DNA of 64,000 nucleotides from Bolinopsis microptera (Eukaryota > Ctenophora > Tentaculata > Lobata > Bolinopsidae). The translations under genes were made by a program, and so were the position numbers. The stretch lies in assembly GCF_026151205.1 (NCBI RefSeq), contig NC_087074.1, positions 3,658,001 to 3,722,000 of the forward strand, in the 5' to 3' direction. The notes beneath the pieces were generated by a model. It did no database searches, had not been told where the DNA came from, and saw only the letters and a program-made list of their open reading frames with translations. Positions 22,769 through 34,900 of the stretch are shown here, piece after piece (the stretch's first letter is position 1; each line of letters opens with the position of its first letter).

Positions 22769-25700
22769 ATGAACTGTGGGTGGAATAAGATGACATGGAC
22801 ACCAATTCTCCTCGCGCTGATCACTCTGTCGTTAGCAGGTCAGTTGTTACAACCTTATTATGATATTTAGTTATAGATAAAAATGAAAGCAGACTTTTGT
22901 TTTAGAAATATCCGATCCCATGATGATTTTCATGAATTGTTTATTGAAGTTATTTTGCAATTTTGACAGTTATAAGTCTCGTACAGTAATTGAGAACTGG
23001 AGGAAGCACTTCTCTGGGTTACTTGGACAGCCTCCCACAGTCCCTGACAATAGTATTCCGATCAGGAATATACTTTGTTGATTTCAAAGCAGCTTTTGAT
23101 TCGATTGACAGGCAGTTCATTTGGAGAAGTATGCAGCACTACGGCTTACCTGACAAGTACATTAGAATTATGAAGGCGTTCTTCACCCACACAGTTAGTG
23201 CTGTTAGGGTCAATGGAGAGGTCACAGGTTGGTTTGATGTCAACTCGGGTACTGGGCAAGGTGATATACAGGGACCACCAGTCTTCAACTTTTGTTTGAA
23301 TTTTTCGGCATACCTTATGGAACTGAACAAGGTCATTAGCAAAGGGGCTTTATTGCAGCTGCCAGCCCCCGGGGTAGAAGAGAAACATCTCTTGGACACT
23401 GATTACGCTGATGACATGGCCATGTTAGATAACTCAAAAGAGGGGCTGCAGGAAACCACTGACCTTCTCTGCAAATACAGTGCCTATGCGGGTCTGAAGA
23501 TTAATGCTGGCAAAACACAGAGCATGGTTGTCAGCAAAAGTGCATCGCAGAGGCCGTATTCTAAAGACGACACTATGGACATCAATGTGGAAGGTCTCCC
23601 AATACAGCAGGTCAGCAATTTCACTTACTTGGGTGCAATCATCAGTGCGAATGGAACAATTGACAAAGAACTCTCAGCTCGAATTCAAAAGGCCTCTGGG
23701 GCATTCTATCAGCTCAGCAGTATATGGTACAGTCGCAACATCAAGACTCCAACTAAAATCAGGATTTACAAAGCGGCTGTTCTCACTATACTGCTTTATG
23801 GAAGTGAGGTATGGAATACCACACAGACGCAGATGAAAAGATTTGAGGTGTTCCATCATAGATGTCTGAGAAGAATCCTGAAAATAAAATGGTTTTATCA
23901 TGTATCTAATGCTGATGTACTTAAGCGGGCTAACATCGCCCCTGTTGATACTTTCGTACGAGCAGCTAGACTCCGATGGTTTGGCCATGTGGTGAGGATG
24001 CCAGAAGAAAGAATACCCAACTATCTTCTGCACTGGATCCCAAAGCATGGTAAAAGGTCAAGAGGTAGACCTCGGAAAAACTGGTTGTCATGTGTCCGGG
24101 AGGATGCAGCAATCTTCACAGGTGTCGATAACATCACGATAGAAGATGCAGAACAACAAGCTACAGACAGGGTTCACTGGAGAGGTCTTATACACCGGAG
24201 AAAGGAGTTACTATGTGGTGCAGGCCACTCCAACGACTAGGAGGAGACCTTTTCAAGTACAAAGAAGTAAGTAAGTACTGAATATAGAGGATGGCCCGTT
24301 CACCATTGAGGAACTACGTCTTGCCAAAAAGCTGATAGTAGAAGGCAAAGCTTATGGTGATGATGGTTTCTCACCTGAAGTGATGAAGAGAGTGGACATC
24401 GATGACGTCATCCTGAAGTTCTGCAACGATGCATTATGTGATGGTCTCATGCCCGATCAATGGAAGCTCAGTAATATTGTTCCTGTGCCAAAGAAAGGGG
24501 ACCTCACTAAGACCGACAACTACAGAGGAGTATCTCTGACATCGATAGTCAGTAAAACTCTGAACAAAATGTTGCTGAACAGGATGAAGCCAAGTCTTGA
24601 GGAAGTTTTAAGGGACAACCAGAATGGCTTTAGACCTGGGCGCTCTACAACATCTCACATACTTGCTCTACGAAGAATTATGGAGGGTGCTAGAGCCAAA
24701 AATCTTAAGGCCACCATGGTTTTCATTGATTTCAAAAAGGCGTTCGATAGTGTGCATAGAGGTTTGCTCATGAAGATATTGAAAGCATATGGCATACCAG
24801 AAGCCATAGTGCGGTTCATTGAGGGTATCTATACGAGCACAAAGGCTAAAGTAGTTACAGCCGATGGTATAACAGAAATTTTTGATATCCTGGCTGGAGT
24901 ACTGCAAGGAGACACTCTTGCCCCGTGCTTGTTCATTATCGTGATTGACTATATCATGACAGTGACTATAGACGATGATGACTCGGACTCTGGGTTCACT
25001 CTCAGGCCTGCACGGAGTAGAAGGATTGGTGCCGAGAAGATCGCAGACGTCGAGTTTGCAGATGATGTTGCCCTTATCACTGATACCATTGAAGGGGCAA
25101 AACTACTCCTGGACAGGCTTGAGAAAGCAGCACTGAGTGTTGGGCTAGCCATGAACGGCTCTAAAACTAAGTTCATGACTCTGAACATGACAGAGGAGGC
25201 GAGTAGTCTTAATAGCTGTTCTGGAAACCAGCTGGAAAAGGTGACAGACTTTGTTTACCTTGGAGCTTGGATAGCAACAACAGAGAGGGACCTGCGGGTC
25301 AGAAAAGCTAAGGCTTGGGCAGCCTGCCACAAGCTAAAGAAGATGTGGAAGTCTGACCTTAGAAGAGGACTAAAGATCCGTCTATTTGTTGCTACTGTGG
25401 AGTCAATACTTCTTTATGGTTCTGAAACGTGGACGTTGACAGAGCAATTGAAGAAACGCATTGATGGCTGCTACACTAGAATGCTAAGGATGGCACTTAA
25501 TGTGGATTGGAAGCAGCGAAAAACCAACAAAGAAGTCTATGGCAACCTACCGAGAGCAACGCATGAAGATCCAAAAGCGCAGAATGCGACTAGCAGGCCA
25601 TATCCACCGGCACCCAGAACTAGTCGCAAACCGCTTGCTACTCTGGGAACCAACTTATGGGGTGCGGAGTAGGAGGAGACCAGCCATGACCTATGTTGAT

Positions 25701-28256
25701 AGCCTACGAGCTGACACAGGTCTCAACAAGACTGGAGAAATGGGCGGACTTATGGCGGATAGAGTTTTATGGAGACAGCGGACGCTGAAGCCGCCTTAAG
25801 TCAAGTCAAGTAAGTCACAGTAATTTTATAAGTTTCAGTAGCTAAATAACATGCCTTCAGTTGAATACAAGGTTACAACGGATACAAGCTCTGTCGACAA
25901 TGGCGCAGGCTCAAACAATCAATTTTATTACAAGTTTATGGGAACGAAAGGCAGCACAACTGAGCACCTTGCTGACAATGATAATGATAGGGAGATAGGG
26001 AAAAGTGACACTTATATGATCACAGATAGCACCGACATAGGCGAGTTCAGATGTGTGTCAGTGAGACATGGCGGTAGTGATGGGTGGATGTTTAACGAGG
26101 TAAACCTTAATAGATTTCACTTCTGAATTTTTGTGAATTATATTGACACACTGGTTTGACTAAAGACCGAAAATACATGGAATTAAATCAAAATTAGTAT
26201 ATAATCTATATCTTATCATTTGTGCAAGCTGTTGACGGCTCTGAATATGAGATTTGAGCAATGAGCATTGGTTCCATTATTTACTTTATTGTGACATCAT
26301 CCACTAAACAGAATAATGATTGAGACCAATATCTATTCAATCATTTGGATCATATAAGGAATAATTGCTGTCAATCACTTTGTAAAAGGAAAAAGACTAT
26401 GGCGGCCGAGATGGCTCACCAAAATTTTCACTGAAAATTTTGAATTAAAAAATTAATTATACAATTAATTGCAAAATAAAAACGATTTTGAATTTGATTT
26501 GTAAAATGATTTTAAAATTTAAATAAAAAACGATTTTCATATTGAAATTGAAAACGATTCTCATTTTTAAAACGATTTTGAGTTTGATTTTGAAAACGAT
26601 TTTGATTTTGATTTTGAAAACGATATTCATTTTGATTTCGAAAACGATATTGATTTTGATTTTGAAAATCATTTTGATTTTTATTTTTAAAAACCATTTT
26701 GATGGTTTAACATCTAACTATCTTGATTTCAGCTATTTTGGGATGGGCGTGGCCCCTGGGAGTGGCCTGAGTGGGTTGGGAGGTCGAAACTTGATTTTTC
26801 TGATGGTTTGGGACAGGTACTAACTATTTAAACCCCTAAACCTGTTCCAAATACCCCGGAACATAAATCCCATACAGCTAATCAGATAGCTGAGCCATCT
26901 CGGCCGCCACCGAAAAAAAAAAAAAAAAAAAAAAACATTTTCAAAATCAAAATGGTTTTCAAAATCAAAATCAATATCGTTTTCAAAATCAAAATGAATA
27001 TCGTTTTCAAAATCAAAATCAATATCGTTTTTAAAATCAAAATCAATATCGTTTTTAAAATCAAAACCAATATCGTTTTCAAAATCAAATTCATAATCGT
27101 TTTAAAAATGAGAATCGTTTTCAAAATCAAACTCAAAATCGTTTTAAAAATGAGAATCGTTTTCAATTCCAATATGAAAATCGTTTTTTATTTAAATTTT
27201 AAAATCAGTTTACAAATCAAATTCAAAATCGTTCTAATTTTGCGATTAATTGTATAATTAATTTTTTAATTCAAAATTTTCAGTGAAAATTTTGGTGAGC
27301 CATCTCGGCCGCCATAGAAGACTTCAAATTGATGTCGCTATTCATATTATACATGTACAATAAATAACGAAACTATTTCTAGGTGTTCGTTGAGATAGAT
27401 GGACGTCCCATGCCAGCGATACCGAACCTGATAGGTTGGCTCGATGATTCTATACCAGTATTGATAGAGGTAGCATTTTGCGTCACCAATTTCGGTAAGT
27501 CCAACATCAAACATACAGATTACAGAGGAAAAGTCGAATTATTTTATAACTGCAGCTAGTGCTTAGTGCTACCCGTTATTCTGCGAAACCCAGCATAAGT
27601 ATTAATTGTTGCTTATTAAAAGAGGTTACTATTTTACTTTTTAACTACTATACGGTTAAAATTCGTAAAAAGTAAACATTTTTTTGACACAATTTATATG
27701 ATTATTATTAAATTATACCATTACCAGTAATAAATCCGCAAAATTACAGCTAGAATTACGGATCAGGGGCCGGGGCTCAAACATTCTAATTTCAGAAAAT
27801 AAGGTGAGAAACAGATGCCCGCCCGAACATCCTTACTCGTTTCTTCAAAATAATAGATGCTGCTCAAACAACAAAGAGGGCACTACCAGTATAAAATCTT
27901 TAAAACTATACTGTGACCAGAAGACACTAGGAGATGGAAGTATCTGCTGTCATGGTAACAGTATAGAGTGTTCAAATAAACCTTGCTTCCACTTTGCTCC
28001 ACTAGGTATGAAGTTTGTTAATGGAAAGTATGCCTGATCCGTATGTCAGGGACTAAACGGCGTAAGAGCAACCATTTCTTACCTCTTCACTAATCACTAA
28101 TCACTTCAATTGTGATAACCGCGCAACAATAAATTTAATTGCTAGAATTTTCTCAACTCAGATATCGTAATGAAAAGAGAATGTCCAATTCTATATCTCG
28201 CAATTAAAACTACCGTTATTGCTTTGCTGATTAGAATTCTGGGTTTCGGATTCTGA
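22769..28256 (+). CDS. Gene B: secreted PLAT + Cys-rich protein, paralogue of gene A
   Basis: Five exons fit GT-AG rules with the same phases as gene A: 22769-22838 (signal peptide with core PILLALITLSLA), 25861-26099, 27383-27494, 27796-28005, 28162-28256 (stop TGA). Total 726 nt, 241 residues. Exons 2-3 encode a PLAT/LH2-like domain: FYYKFMGTKGSTTE, SDTYMITDSTDIGEFRCVSV, GGSDGW, then VFVEIDG across the splice. Exon 3 ends LIEVAFCVTNF. Exon 4 has CPPEHPYSFLQNNRCC ... GDGSICC ... ECSNKPC, eight Cys spaced as in gene A. Exon 5 starts DIVMKRECPIL like gene A and becomes hydrophobic (LYLAIKTTVIALLIRIL), a possible membrane end. No frame break is seen. PLAT domains usually bind lipid or protein partners; the Cys-rich unit resembles uncharacterised invertebrate extracellular domains. 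A shorter form stopping at 28037 is possible. Confidence 0.75.
23073..24279 (+). mobile_element. Inner LINE (5'-truncated) nested in the outer LINE
   Basis: Flanked by the 7-bp duplication GAATATA at 23066-23072 and 24280-24286. It starts inside the reverse transcriptase palm and ends with a short 3' tail of AAGT repeats (24266-24278). It belongs to a different LINE family from its host: the two reverse transcriptases share the order of motifs but little sequence. Confidence 0.9.
23074..24240 (+). pseudogene. Reverse transcriptase of inner LINE, N-terminally truncated
   Basis: An uninterrupted frame of about 390 codons from the truncation point to TAG at 24240. Palm motif A is FVDFKAAFDSID, motif B GTGQGDIQGPPVFNF, and motif C DYADDMAML with the catalytic YADD. 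The C-terminal part has a thumb-like region, then LRWFGHVVRMPEERIP and GKRSRGRPRKNWLSCV, typical of LINE ORF2 C-termini in RTE/CR1-like groups. Fingers and endonuclease are missing. In motif B a Pro pair replaces the usual S-P or C-x-P context (DIQGPPVFN). The computed Met start at 22990 lies in the outer LINE, so it is not the real start. The uninterrupted frame suggests a fairly recent insertion. Confidence 0.85.
24287..25799 (+). pseudogene. Reverse transcriptase of outer LINE
   Basis: The frame continues that of 22992-23072 once the inner LINE and one GAATATA copy are set aside. Fingers: FTIEELRLAKKLIVEGKAYG, WKLSNIVPVPKKGD, NYRGVSLTSIVSK, NGFRPGRSTT. Palm: motif A VFIDFKKAFDSVH, motif B LAGVLQGDTLAPCLFI, motif C FADDVALI. 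The frame stays open to 25672. The family C-terminus (KRRMRLAGHIHRHPELVANR ... RRRPAMTYVDSL) continues in another frame (25500-25799), so one frameshift near 25550 breaks the end. The element is also 5'-truncated in the linker and lacks its endonuclease. It lies entirely within intron 1 of gene B, on the same strand. Confidence 0.85.
26397..27317. mobile_element. Fold-back element FB3 in intron 2 of gene B
   Basis: The two ends, CTATGGCGGCCGAGATGGCT and its inverse, are at 26397 and 27317. Arms of about 315-380 bp (26397-26710, 26940-27317) pair with each other. Each begins with a unique 70-bp end (CACCAAAATTTTCACTGAAA...) followed by a low-complexity block of AAAACGATTTTGATTTTGAT units. The centre holds unique DNA (26711-26890), a second copy of the terminal motif (CTGAGCCATCTCGGCCGCCA at 26891-26910), and a run of about 22 A. 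This looks like an element that gained an inverted second arm. The flanks share AAGA directly outside, but I cannot settle the target duplication. Lys/Phe/Ile-rich ORFs here are repeat translations. Confidence 0.85.
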
Positions 28257-30890
28257 GACCAATTGTTATCTACTCCATATAACTCTACGTTGGACCCCAG
28301 TCATTAAAGTTATGACAATTGTGTTTTAACATTTATAATTAAGTAGTGACGAGAAGGCCCGGCGGGCGGTCTAATTCAGAGCATCATAATACTAATTGGG
28401 GAATAAAATGTTGTATTTGAAGTATGGCTCGTCGAATAAATGTTGCAAGAATTTATTTACTTTTGGAGTAAACAAACTTTGACCTTTTTTTTTTTTTCTA
28501 GTAAATGTTTCCATCGATAAACATATCAATGTTCCTTTAGGAACTATAACATTGCGAACCTTAACGCAATAAGTCCAAATATACAATTTGTTTGAATTAT
28601 GTAAATAATTTCTTTAATTGAAATAAAAAACCAATAACATGGTTTTGCATAATGGATCTCTCAGCATCGAGTCAAGCTTCACCGACATTTTATCACAAAC
28701 ACAGCTCTGTACGGCATAAAACTTGACTTGAATGGTATCGATGAGTTTAAAAACGCTGCAACACGAACACAACAAAATTCATAGAGCTACAGACATGAAC
28801 AACCCTCAAAATTCCTTTAAAATGGCTTCACACGCTGGTGAAAAGATTGTTAGATGGAATTGATGAGAGATAGCTGCCAGTTTTGCGGTTTCGGGCCACC
28901 AAACCGATTCATAGCCAAACGAATCCAGCTTGTGAAGAAGTTTTCCTTTGTAACTGGACAATATGTTAGTCTCAGACCTTTGTAATGGTAAACATGCTTG
29001 TGGTCAAGAAAAGGAGCCTTGTGAAAAATCTCATGAGATGACTCCTACCTTGATCAAGTTTTTAACACAGTAAAATTGGGAAAAACGAAAAGCGCCTCAT
29101 GTACTGCTTGCAAGGGTCCAACAGACATGCAAACAATTGCCACAAATTTGTAAGAAAGAATGGAATTTATGAAAGCAACGTTTTTGGAGTAAATCAAACA
29201 TCACAATCAATATTCCGAATAAAATGTTTAACTTGCCTACGCGTTTGGGGAACTTTATTTAATTTTTGACTGTTCAGGCCGGTGTTAAAAGTCAACTGTC
29301 CATTAAAGGAAACCTATCGATTTGAAAACGCTTGTCCTCAGCAATACCCGAAAACCGATCTACCAGTGCACAAAACTCTTTTCCTGACCTTCGTGACAAA
29401 ACAAACACGGTTACACCAACGATCTCTTTACATGACAAAACAACCTTTTGTAGAAATAAAGACAAAGTTTCGAAAGATTGGCCCGACGCGGAGATGGTTC
29501 TGATGAAGAAACTTGTCCCATCGTTTCGTCGCTGTCACTCAAAAAGCTTTCATACAGTAACTGATAAATGTGAGGGGGGGCGAACTTGGACTGCCTAGAT
29601 TTTTCGTATGAGTTTAACTCAGACTGCGTTTAAAAAATATAGTACAGCAAACCGTCCTCAATTGATGTGCTGTTTTTTTGGATTCGCATCCTTATCAATC
29701 TCATAACGATTTGTCGATCTTGTGTTCCGTCGAGATAAAACACGACAGTGATGCCGGTACGATCTTATGTTTCTGAAAACTCCGTGAGGACTTCCTAATG
29801 GATAAATATGCTGTGGCTGGCTGTCAACGACACGATTGTGTACGGCAAATTATTGCATCAAACAAGCTCGTTGGCTGACAAGCAGCAGTATGCTCAGTTA
29901 TTGGCGTTCTAACAGCACGTTGGAGCCAGATGTCATACTTTTCCATACTTTTCTCATCAGACGAGACTGGATCAACAGGAAAAACACCGCGAGAGGAAAG
30001 TTAATAAGAAAAGCAAAATTGTTCAAAAATTTTAGGGTTTCTGATGGCAGTGAATTTTTGGTGATATCATGCGATAGCAATAGTCCGCCCCTTGTGCCTG
30101 ATTTTGATATTTCTTGGTGAATGGTTTACGTATCCCCCTCATAAAATTAATTTATAAGACACTCAGGGAAAGAAGCCTCATCATATATACTACACAATTC
30201 TACGAAAATCAATCTGGGGACTCAGCAGCTGGAGAATTATAACACTAGTTGATGAATGTTCTATGATTTATAAAGTTGATAGTCTTGCCGAAAGAACTTG
30301 AATTTTATGAACTGACGGTTTTGTCCTTTTCAAGTTTTTTGTAAAACCCAATCCCCCAAAGATATTATACCTTGGACGATCCTGCATGAACATGTTTAGT
30401 TTTATCAATCACTCAGTATCTTACCTATACATCAACATTACCCGCTAATGCAGCCAGCCAGACAACGGAACAAGAACAGTAAGCTACAACAAAAAATATC
30501 ACTGATCATTTTGACAGATTTCTTCCTTTGGCTACCTATTGCATAGCAAGTTGCTTCATTTCCAGTTGACTTTATCAACCCACACTCCTGGTACCCCCAT
30601 CATGTCAATAGTTTTTCTACCATAAACTCGTTGTCAACCCTTAACTGTACAACGATTTTAGGCAAATTCAGCAAATTCACTTTTTAAGTGTTGGAAACAA
30701 CTCTGAATCAAATATGTCAAAGGTGCCTCCTGATCCACTATGGTATTGGTTCCCCATACAACATTAAGAACAACTCACCGGAAATCCAATAAAATAAATG
30801 CAGAATGTGGTAAATAACATCGAACAATTAGAAAACTACGATCCATATCATTGAAGATGGGCAAGAGATCATGGAGCAAGAGGCAAAAAG
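28257..30890. other. Unrecognised sequence downstream of gene B
   Basis: No gene I can support. AATAAA motifs at about 28402 and 28433 could serve gene B. Small open stretches at 29282-29598 and 29836-30120 (for example KLFKNFRVSDGSEFLVISCD) look partly protein-like but match no domain I know and are short. From here to about 46.5 kb open frames are very short throughout. Confidence 0.4.
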
Positions 30891-30894
30891 ACTG

Positions 30895-31905
30895 ATGACC
30901 CAATTCAAGATGGCAAGAAGACATTGACAGAATAACCCAGTTCAAGATTTTGCAAGATACATTGAAAAAGATAAACCAGTTTCAAGATAACCCAAATCAA
31001 ATGACATTGAAAAAGATAACCCACTTCAATACCCAAAATCAAAATGACGTTTTGAAAAAGATAACCCATTTCAAATTTGCAATATGAAAGTGAAACAGAT
31101 AACCCATTCCAAGATTTCAAGATGACGTTGAAAAAGATAACCCAGTTCAAGATGACAAGATACATTGAAAAAATAACCCAATTCAAAATTTGCAAGATGA
31201 CCGTTGAAAAAATTAACCCATTCAAGAGTTGCAGATGACGTTGAAAAAGATTACCCAGTTCAAATCAAGAAGGTGTTGAAAAGAATAACCCAGTTCAAGA
31301 TTTGCCAGATGACATTGAAAAGGATAACCCATTCAAGATTTGCAAGATGACATTGAAAAGATAATCCAGTCAAGATTTGCAAGATGTCTTTGAAAAAGAT
31401 AACCCAGTTTCAAGATTTGCAAATGGTGTTGAAAAAGATAACCCATTCAAGATTTGCTTGAGAACGTTTGAAAAAGATAACCCAGTTCAATATTTACAAG
31501 AATACATAGAAGAAGATACCCACTTCAAATGAAAAAAGATACATTGAAGAAGATACCCACTGCAAGATTGAGAAAGATGAACATTGAAAAGATAACAAGT
31601 TCAAGAATCAAGATTTGCAAAATGACATTTAAAAAGATAAACCATTCACAATGAGTAAGATTACGTTTGAAAAAGATATAACCCATCAAGATTGCAAGAT
31701 GACTTGAAAAGGATAATCCATCAGATTTGCAAGATACGTTGAAAAGATAACCCTCGTTCAAGATTTGCAAGATGAACGTTGAAAACCATAACCAGTTCAA
31801 GATTTGCAAGATGACATTGGACATAATCAAGAAAACTTATGATCCTATCAAGATGACATGAACAATCAAGGAAATTGGTAATACAATACATGGAACGAAC
31901 ATATG
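30895..31905 (+). repeat. Degenerate 39-bp tandem repeat, about 26 copies
   Basis: The consensus unit is 39 bp, readable as TTCAAGATTTGCAAGATGAC then ATTGAAAAAGATAACCCAG. Read in one plus frame it gives a 13-residue acidic unit, VQDLQDDIEKDNP; in a minus frame it gives the hydrophobic WVIFFNVILQILN. Copies differ mostly by single-base gains or losses, often in A or T runs, so no frame stays open for more than a few units. A unit length divisible by three suggests that it was once coding. Confidence 0.8.
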
Positions 31906-34900
31906 TCATAAAAACCCATTATAATTGGGCACCGAAAAGAAATTTTATCCGAAATCCTACTAAAAGTTATAATAGTTTGCTTTTAATGTTAATTCCGGAT
32001 GATCATTCGTATTGACTGGGATATTGGTTTGATTTTATTCTCCTGACTTAAATGTTTAGAAATCGATTTTACCTCTCACCATTAAACGACTGGAACCCTT
32101 GTCTACTGATTCCCTGGATTGATTCCTATCGAACTTGGGGATCGTTCACATATTGTGTCTATTATATTGGGAGGGTTTTTCGGAAAAGTTTAAGTTCTTC
32201 TCATAACCAACAAGCCATACAGTGGGGTTATTCGAATAACAATAACCATGTCTGGTTTATTTAATCATGCAGGCCAACATATTAAGACCATCTCTTCAAC
32301 AACACTTCATTCTTTGTATCAAGTTTTCTCCTCCGTCTTATACAGAAGTGTCATCACCGTTGTTTCAGATCTAAAAAGTGAGTTTTAGAGTTGGTTGTCG
32401 ATGATAGTGACACGTATTCCAGCACCCAGGTACCCCTACTATCGGACATATGACTGGTATCCAGCAGTAGTATCAAACCCCCTGGTTGTTAGATTACTAA
32501 TTTAATAGAGATTAATTCAAATTAGATTATATTATCCAGAAAGATCAGTCAGACTTACTAAAACACGGTAAATTTATAGTTCTTCTCTATTTCTGAACTC
32601 CACCAATTGTTGCCATCTATTACTCGAATAACTGTGCTAGTGTTGCTTCAAATTTACAACAGTTCACTGCTAACTACGAAACACGATCATATCATATCGC
32701 TGTACTACCCTGGGAGCCAGATCTCGGCAGGTTGATGGGTATCCCAGTATTGATCCAGAAGGAGAGGCCAATTGAGAGCACAGAACATCACACTAAAATC
32801 GGAGTCATCACCTTATATGACATGTGTATTATTGTTTTATGATTTTTGTTGATAATGGTTAGTTATTATTATTAATTGTGTAGTTAATTGGTGTTACGAA
32901 TATTTCATTCGAATTATGGTGTTTTACTAGCCATCTTATTACATAAATTGTGTTTTCTTAATTATCAATGTTTCAAAAAGCGTTTTGAGAAGTTGGTCTG
33001 AAACGATTACGATAATTATAAACCGTGATCTGACTGGTGGTTGAAGTGCTTTATGTCTCAGACAAACTTACAGTTTGTTAACGACCAGAGTTACATGTCA
33101 ACTTAGTAATTTCTAAACAAACACCCTTAGGGTCTGGCATACCAAGCACACAACCGTGATAATACCGAGAAAAATAAAACATAATTATAATGTATCCTAG
33201 CCTACCGGGAGTGGAGCCGGATTTTTCTTCTGGTCGACGAGACAGCTGACGAATAGAGGAGCAAAGGAAGGGTGTGACCACTGATCAACCACCCTCCCTT
33301 CCTACAGAGGTTATCCGGTGAGGGTAAGGTGCAAGATACCCCGGTATGGTCCTCCAATACCAGCTCCTGATATCACTAACGGTCTGTGGGAAGGGAGCAG
33401 GCATTTGTTATTGTTTTTACAATGCAGTGTCGTTTAAATATATAGATAAGTCAAATCGTTTTTTCCTTTCTCTGGCACGAGGAAAGCAGGTGTTATCTGA
33501 ATGAACGCGTTAACTATAATACTATGATATTACCCCCCTCTCCACTGCCGCAGCAAGATATGCCAACTCAGGTTACCTTAAATTATATACTTTACCATAC
33601 CAAAATACGACAAAAACAAGGATCCCCCAAAGAATGCCGCAAACATGTGAGCAAATATGTATTTGGAACCTTCGCCATTTTCGAACTTCTGAACGACCTT
33701 GCAAAAGCTATTGTGACGCTGGTTTCATGTGGCACCTTTAATAAATTATGCTATATGGGAGGTGAAAATCAAATCCCAGACTTATCACTGTCACATGACA
33801 TAAAATTAGTGAAATAATTTGATTTTAATCTTTTTATTTATTCGGTCTCAGTTTCAAGCGTTTAGGTGTTTACAATGAACATTAAAGGAATTCCATGTTT
33901 ACACCAGTAGATCCCCTCTGCAAGATAACCCAAACATCACTGCAAATCCCATCCAAAAATTATCGACTAACGGTTCAGAGTCCTTTGCGTTCTTGTTCAG
34001 AAAGACGTACTGATCAATTGCGCCGTCTCCTAGACCCTTAAGGGGTTGTTAACATATTACTTAACCACCTTTGACCTACATTGGTAATAACTTATAAAAT
34101 ATGACTATCATATTCAGCATATACAGCATGAACACTACAACTTTCTCACCACAAGTACAAAGGTAGATAAATTCAGCTGCACTCGAAACTCCTTGTCAAA
34201 AAACGTCCGTATTGCAGCAGGAAAAAACATTTTAGAAGACTCCGATGTTGGTCCTAAATTGACAATCATGTCGTGATCAGCGTGTTTGCTGAAAAAGCCT
34301 TCGACTTGTGCTCCTCTGAGACTAAAAGAGCAGGATTGTCATTTTTGATAAATATCAATATCTTACCCTAGTTATAATACACAAACATTCAAGGTTGGTC
34401 GTGAGTGAGTTTTGGTCTACCCTGTAGATGGTAAAAATGAAATAAGAACTGCAGCAAAAGAAAAACGTAACATTGAACTGAAGGCCGCGTTTAATTGAGA
34501 TACTTCTATGAAGAAGCTCATTAGATTAGGGTGCTCCCTTACAATTCTCGAAATTCATGAAAACTACTTCTTTACAAAGCAATATTATGTTCAAAGTACA
34601 ATAATCGATCAAGGACAGAATGATAAATGATCTCGAATGATCCCTTCGACCTTTAGATTGGAAACATTTTTGACGCCCTTCAAGAAAGCTCTAACTGCTA
34701 TGAATTGCAATCTCGAAGATTCTGGTAAACTGTAAGTTGTTGGGGGTAGCGGACAGTGGGTAAATCTGTCTGGATCAGGAGAATTAGTTTTAATACATGT
34801 ATTAAATCCCCATATTTTCAGCCAACCCACTCCTGCAAAAATAAAATTATACTTTATTCCACGGAAATTAATATGCCAATTCTTATCAATGAGTTGATGA

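Larger units (their letters stand above)
22992..25816 (+). mobile_element. Outer LINE (5'-truncated) in intron 1 of gene B
   Basis: The whole block is flanked by a 9-bp target duplication ACAGTAATT at 22983-22991 and 25817-25825. The outer element starts in the linker between endonuclease and reverse transcriptase (ENWRKHFSGLLGQPP), is interrupted at 23073 by a second LINE, resumes at 24287 in the same frame, and runs to a 3' tail of AAGTC/AAGT repeats (25797-25815). Confidence 0.9.

Noticed and set aside
22992-25816. A single novel element with two reverse transcriptases, or a template-switch chimera
   Set aside because: The GAATATA duplication and in-frame continuation of the outer ORF show one LINE nested in another.
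26457-27257. Lys/Ile/Phe-rich ORFs on both strands
   Set aside because: Low-complexity AAAACGATTTTG repeats in the FB3 arms; frames are mirror images of each other.
33180-33400. tRNA or other structured RNA gene
   Set aside because: GC-richer than its surroundings, but I could not fold a cloverleaf or find A/B box motifs in order.
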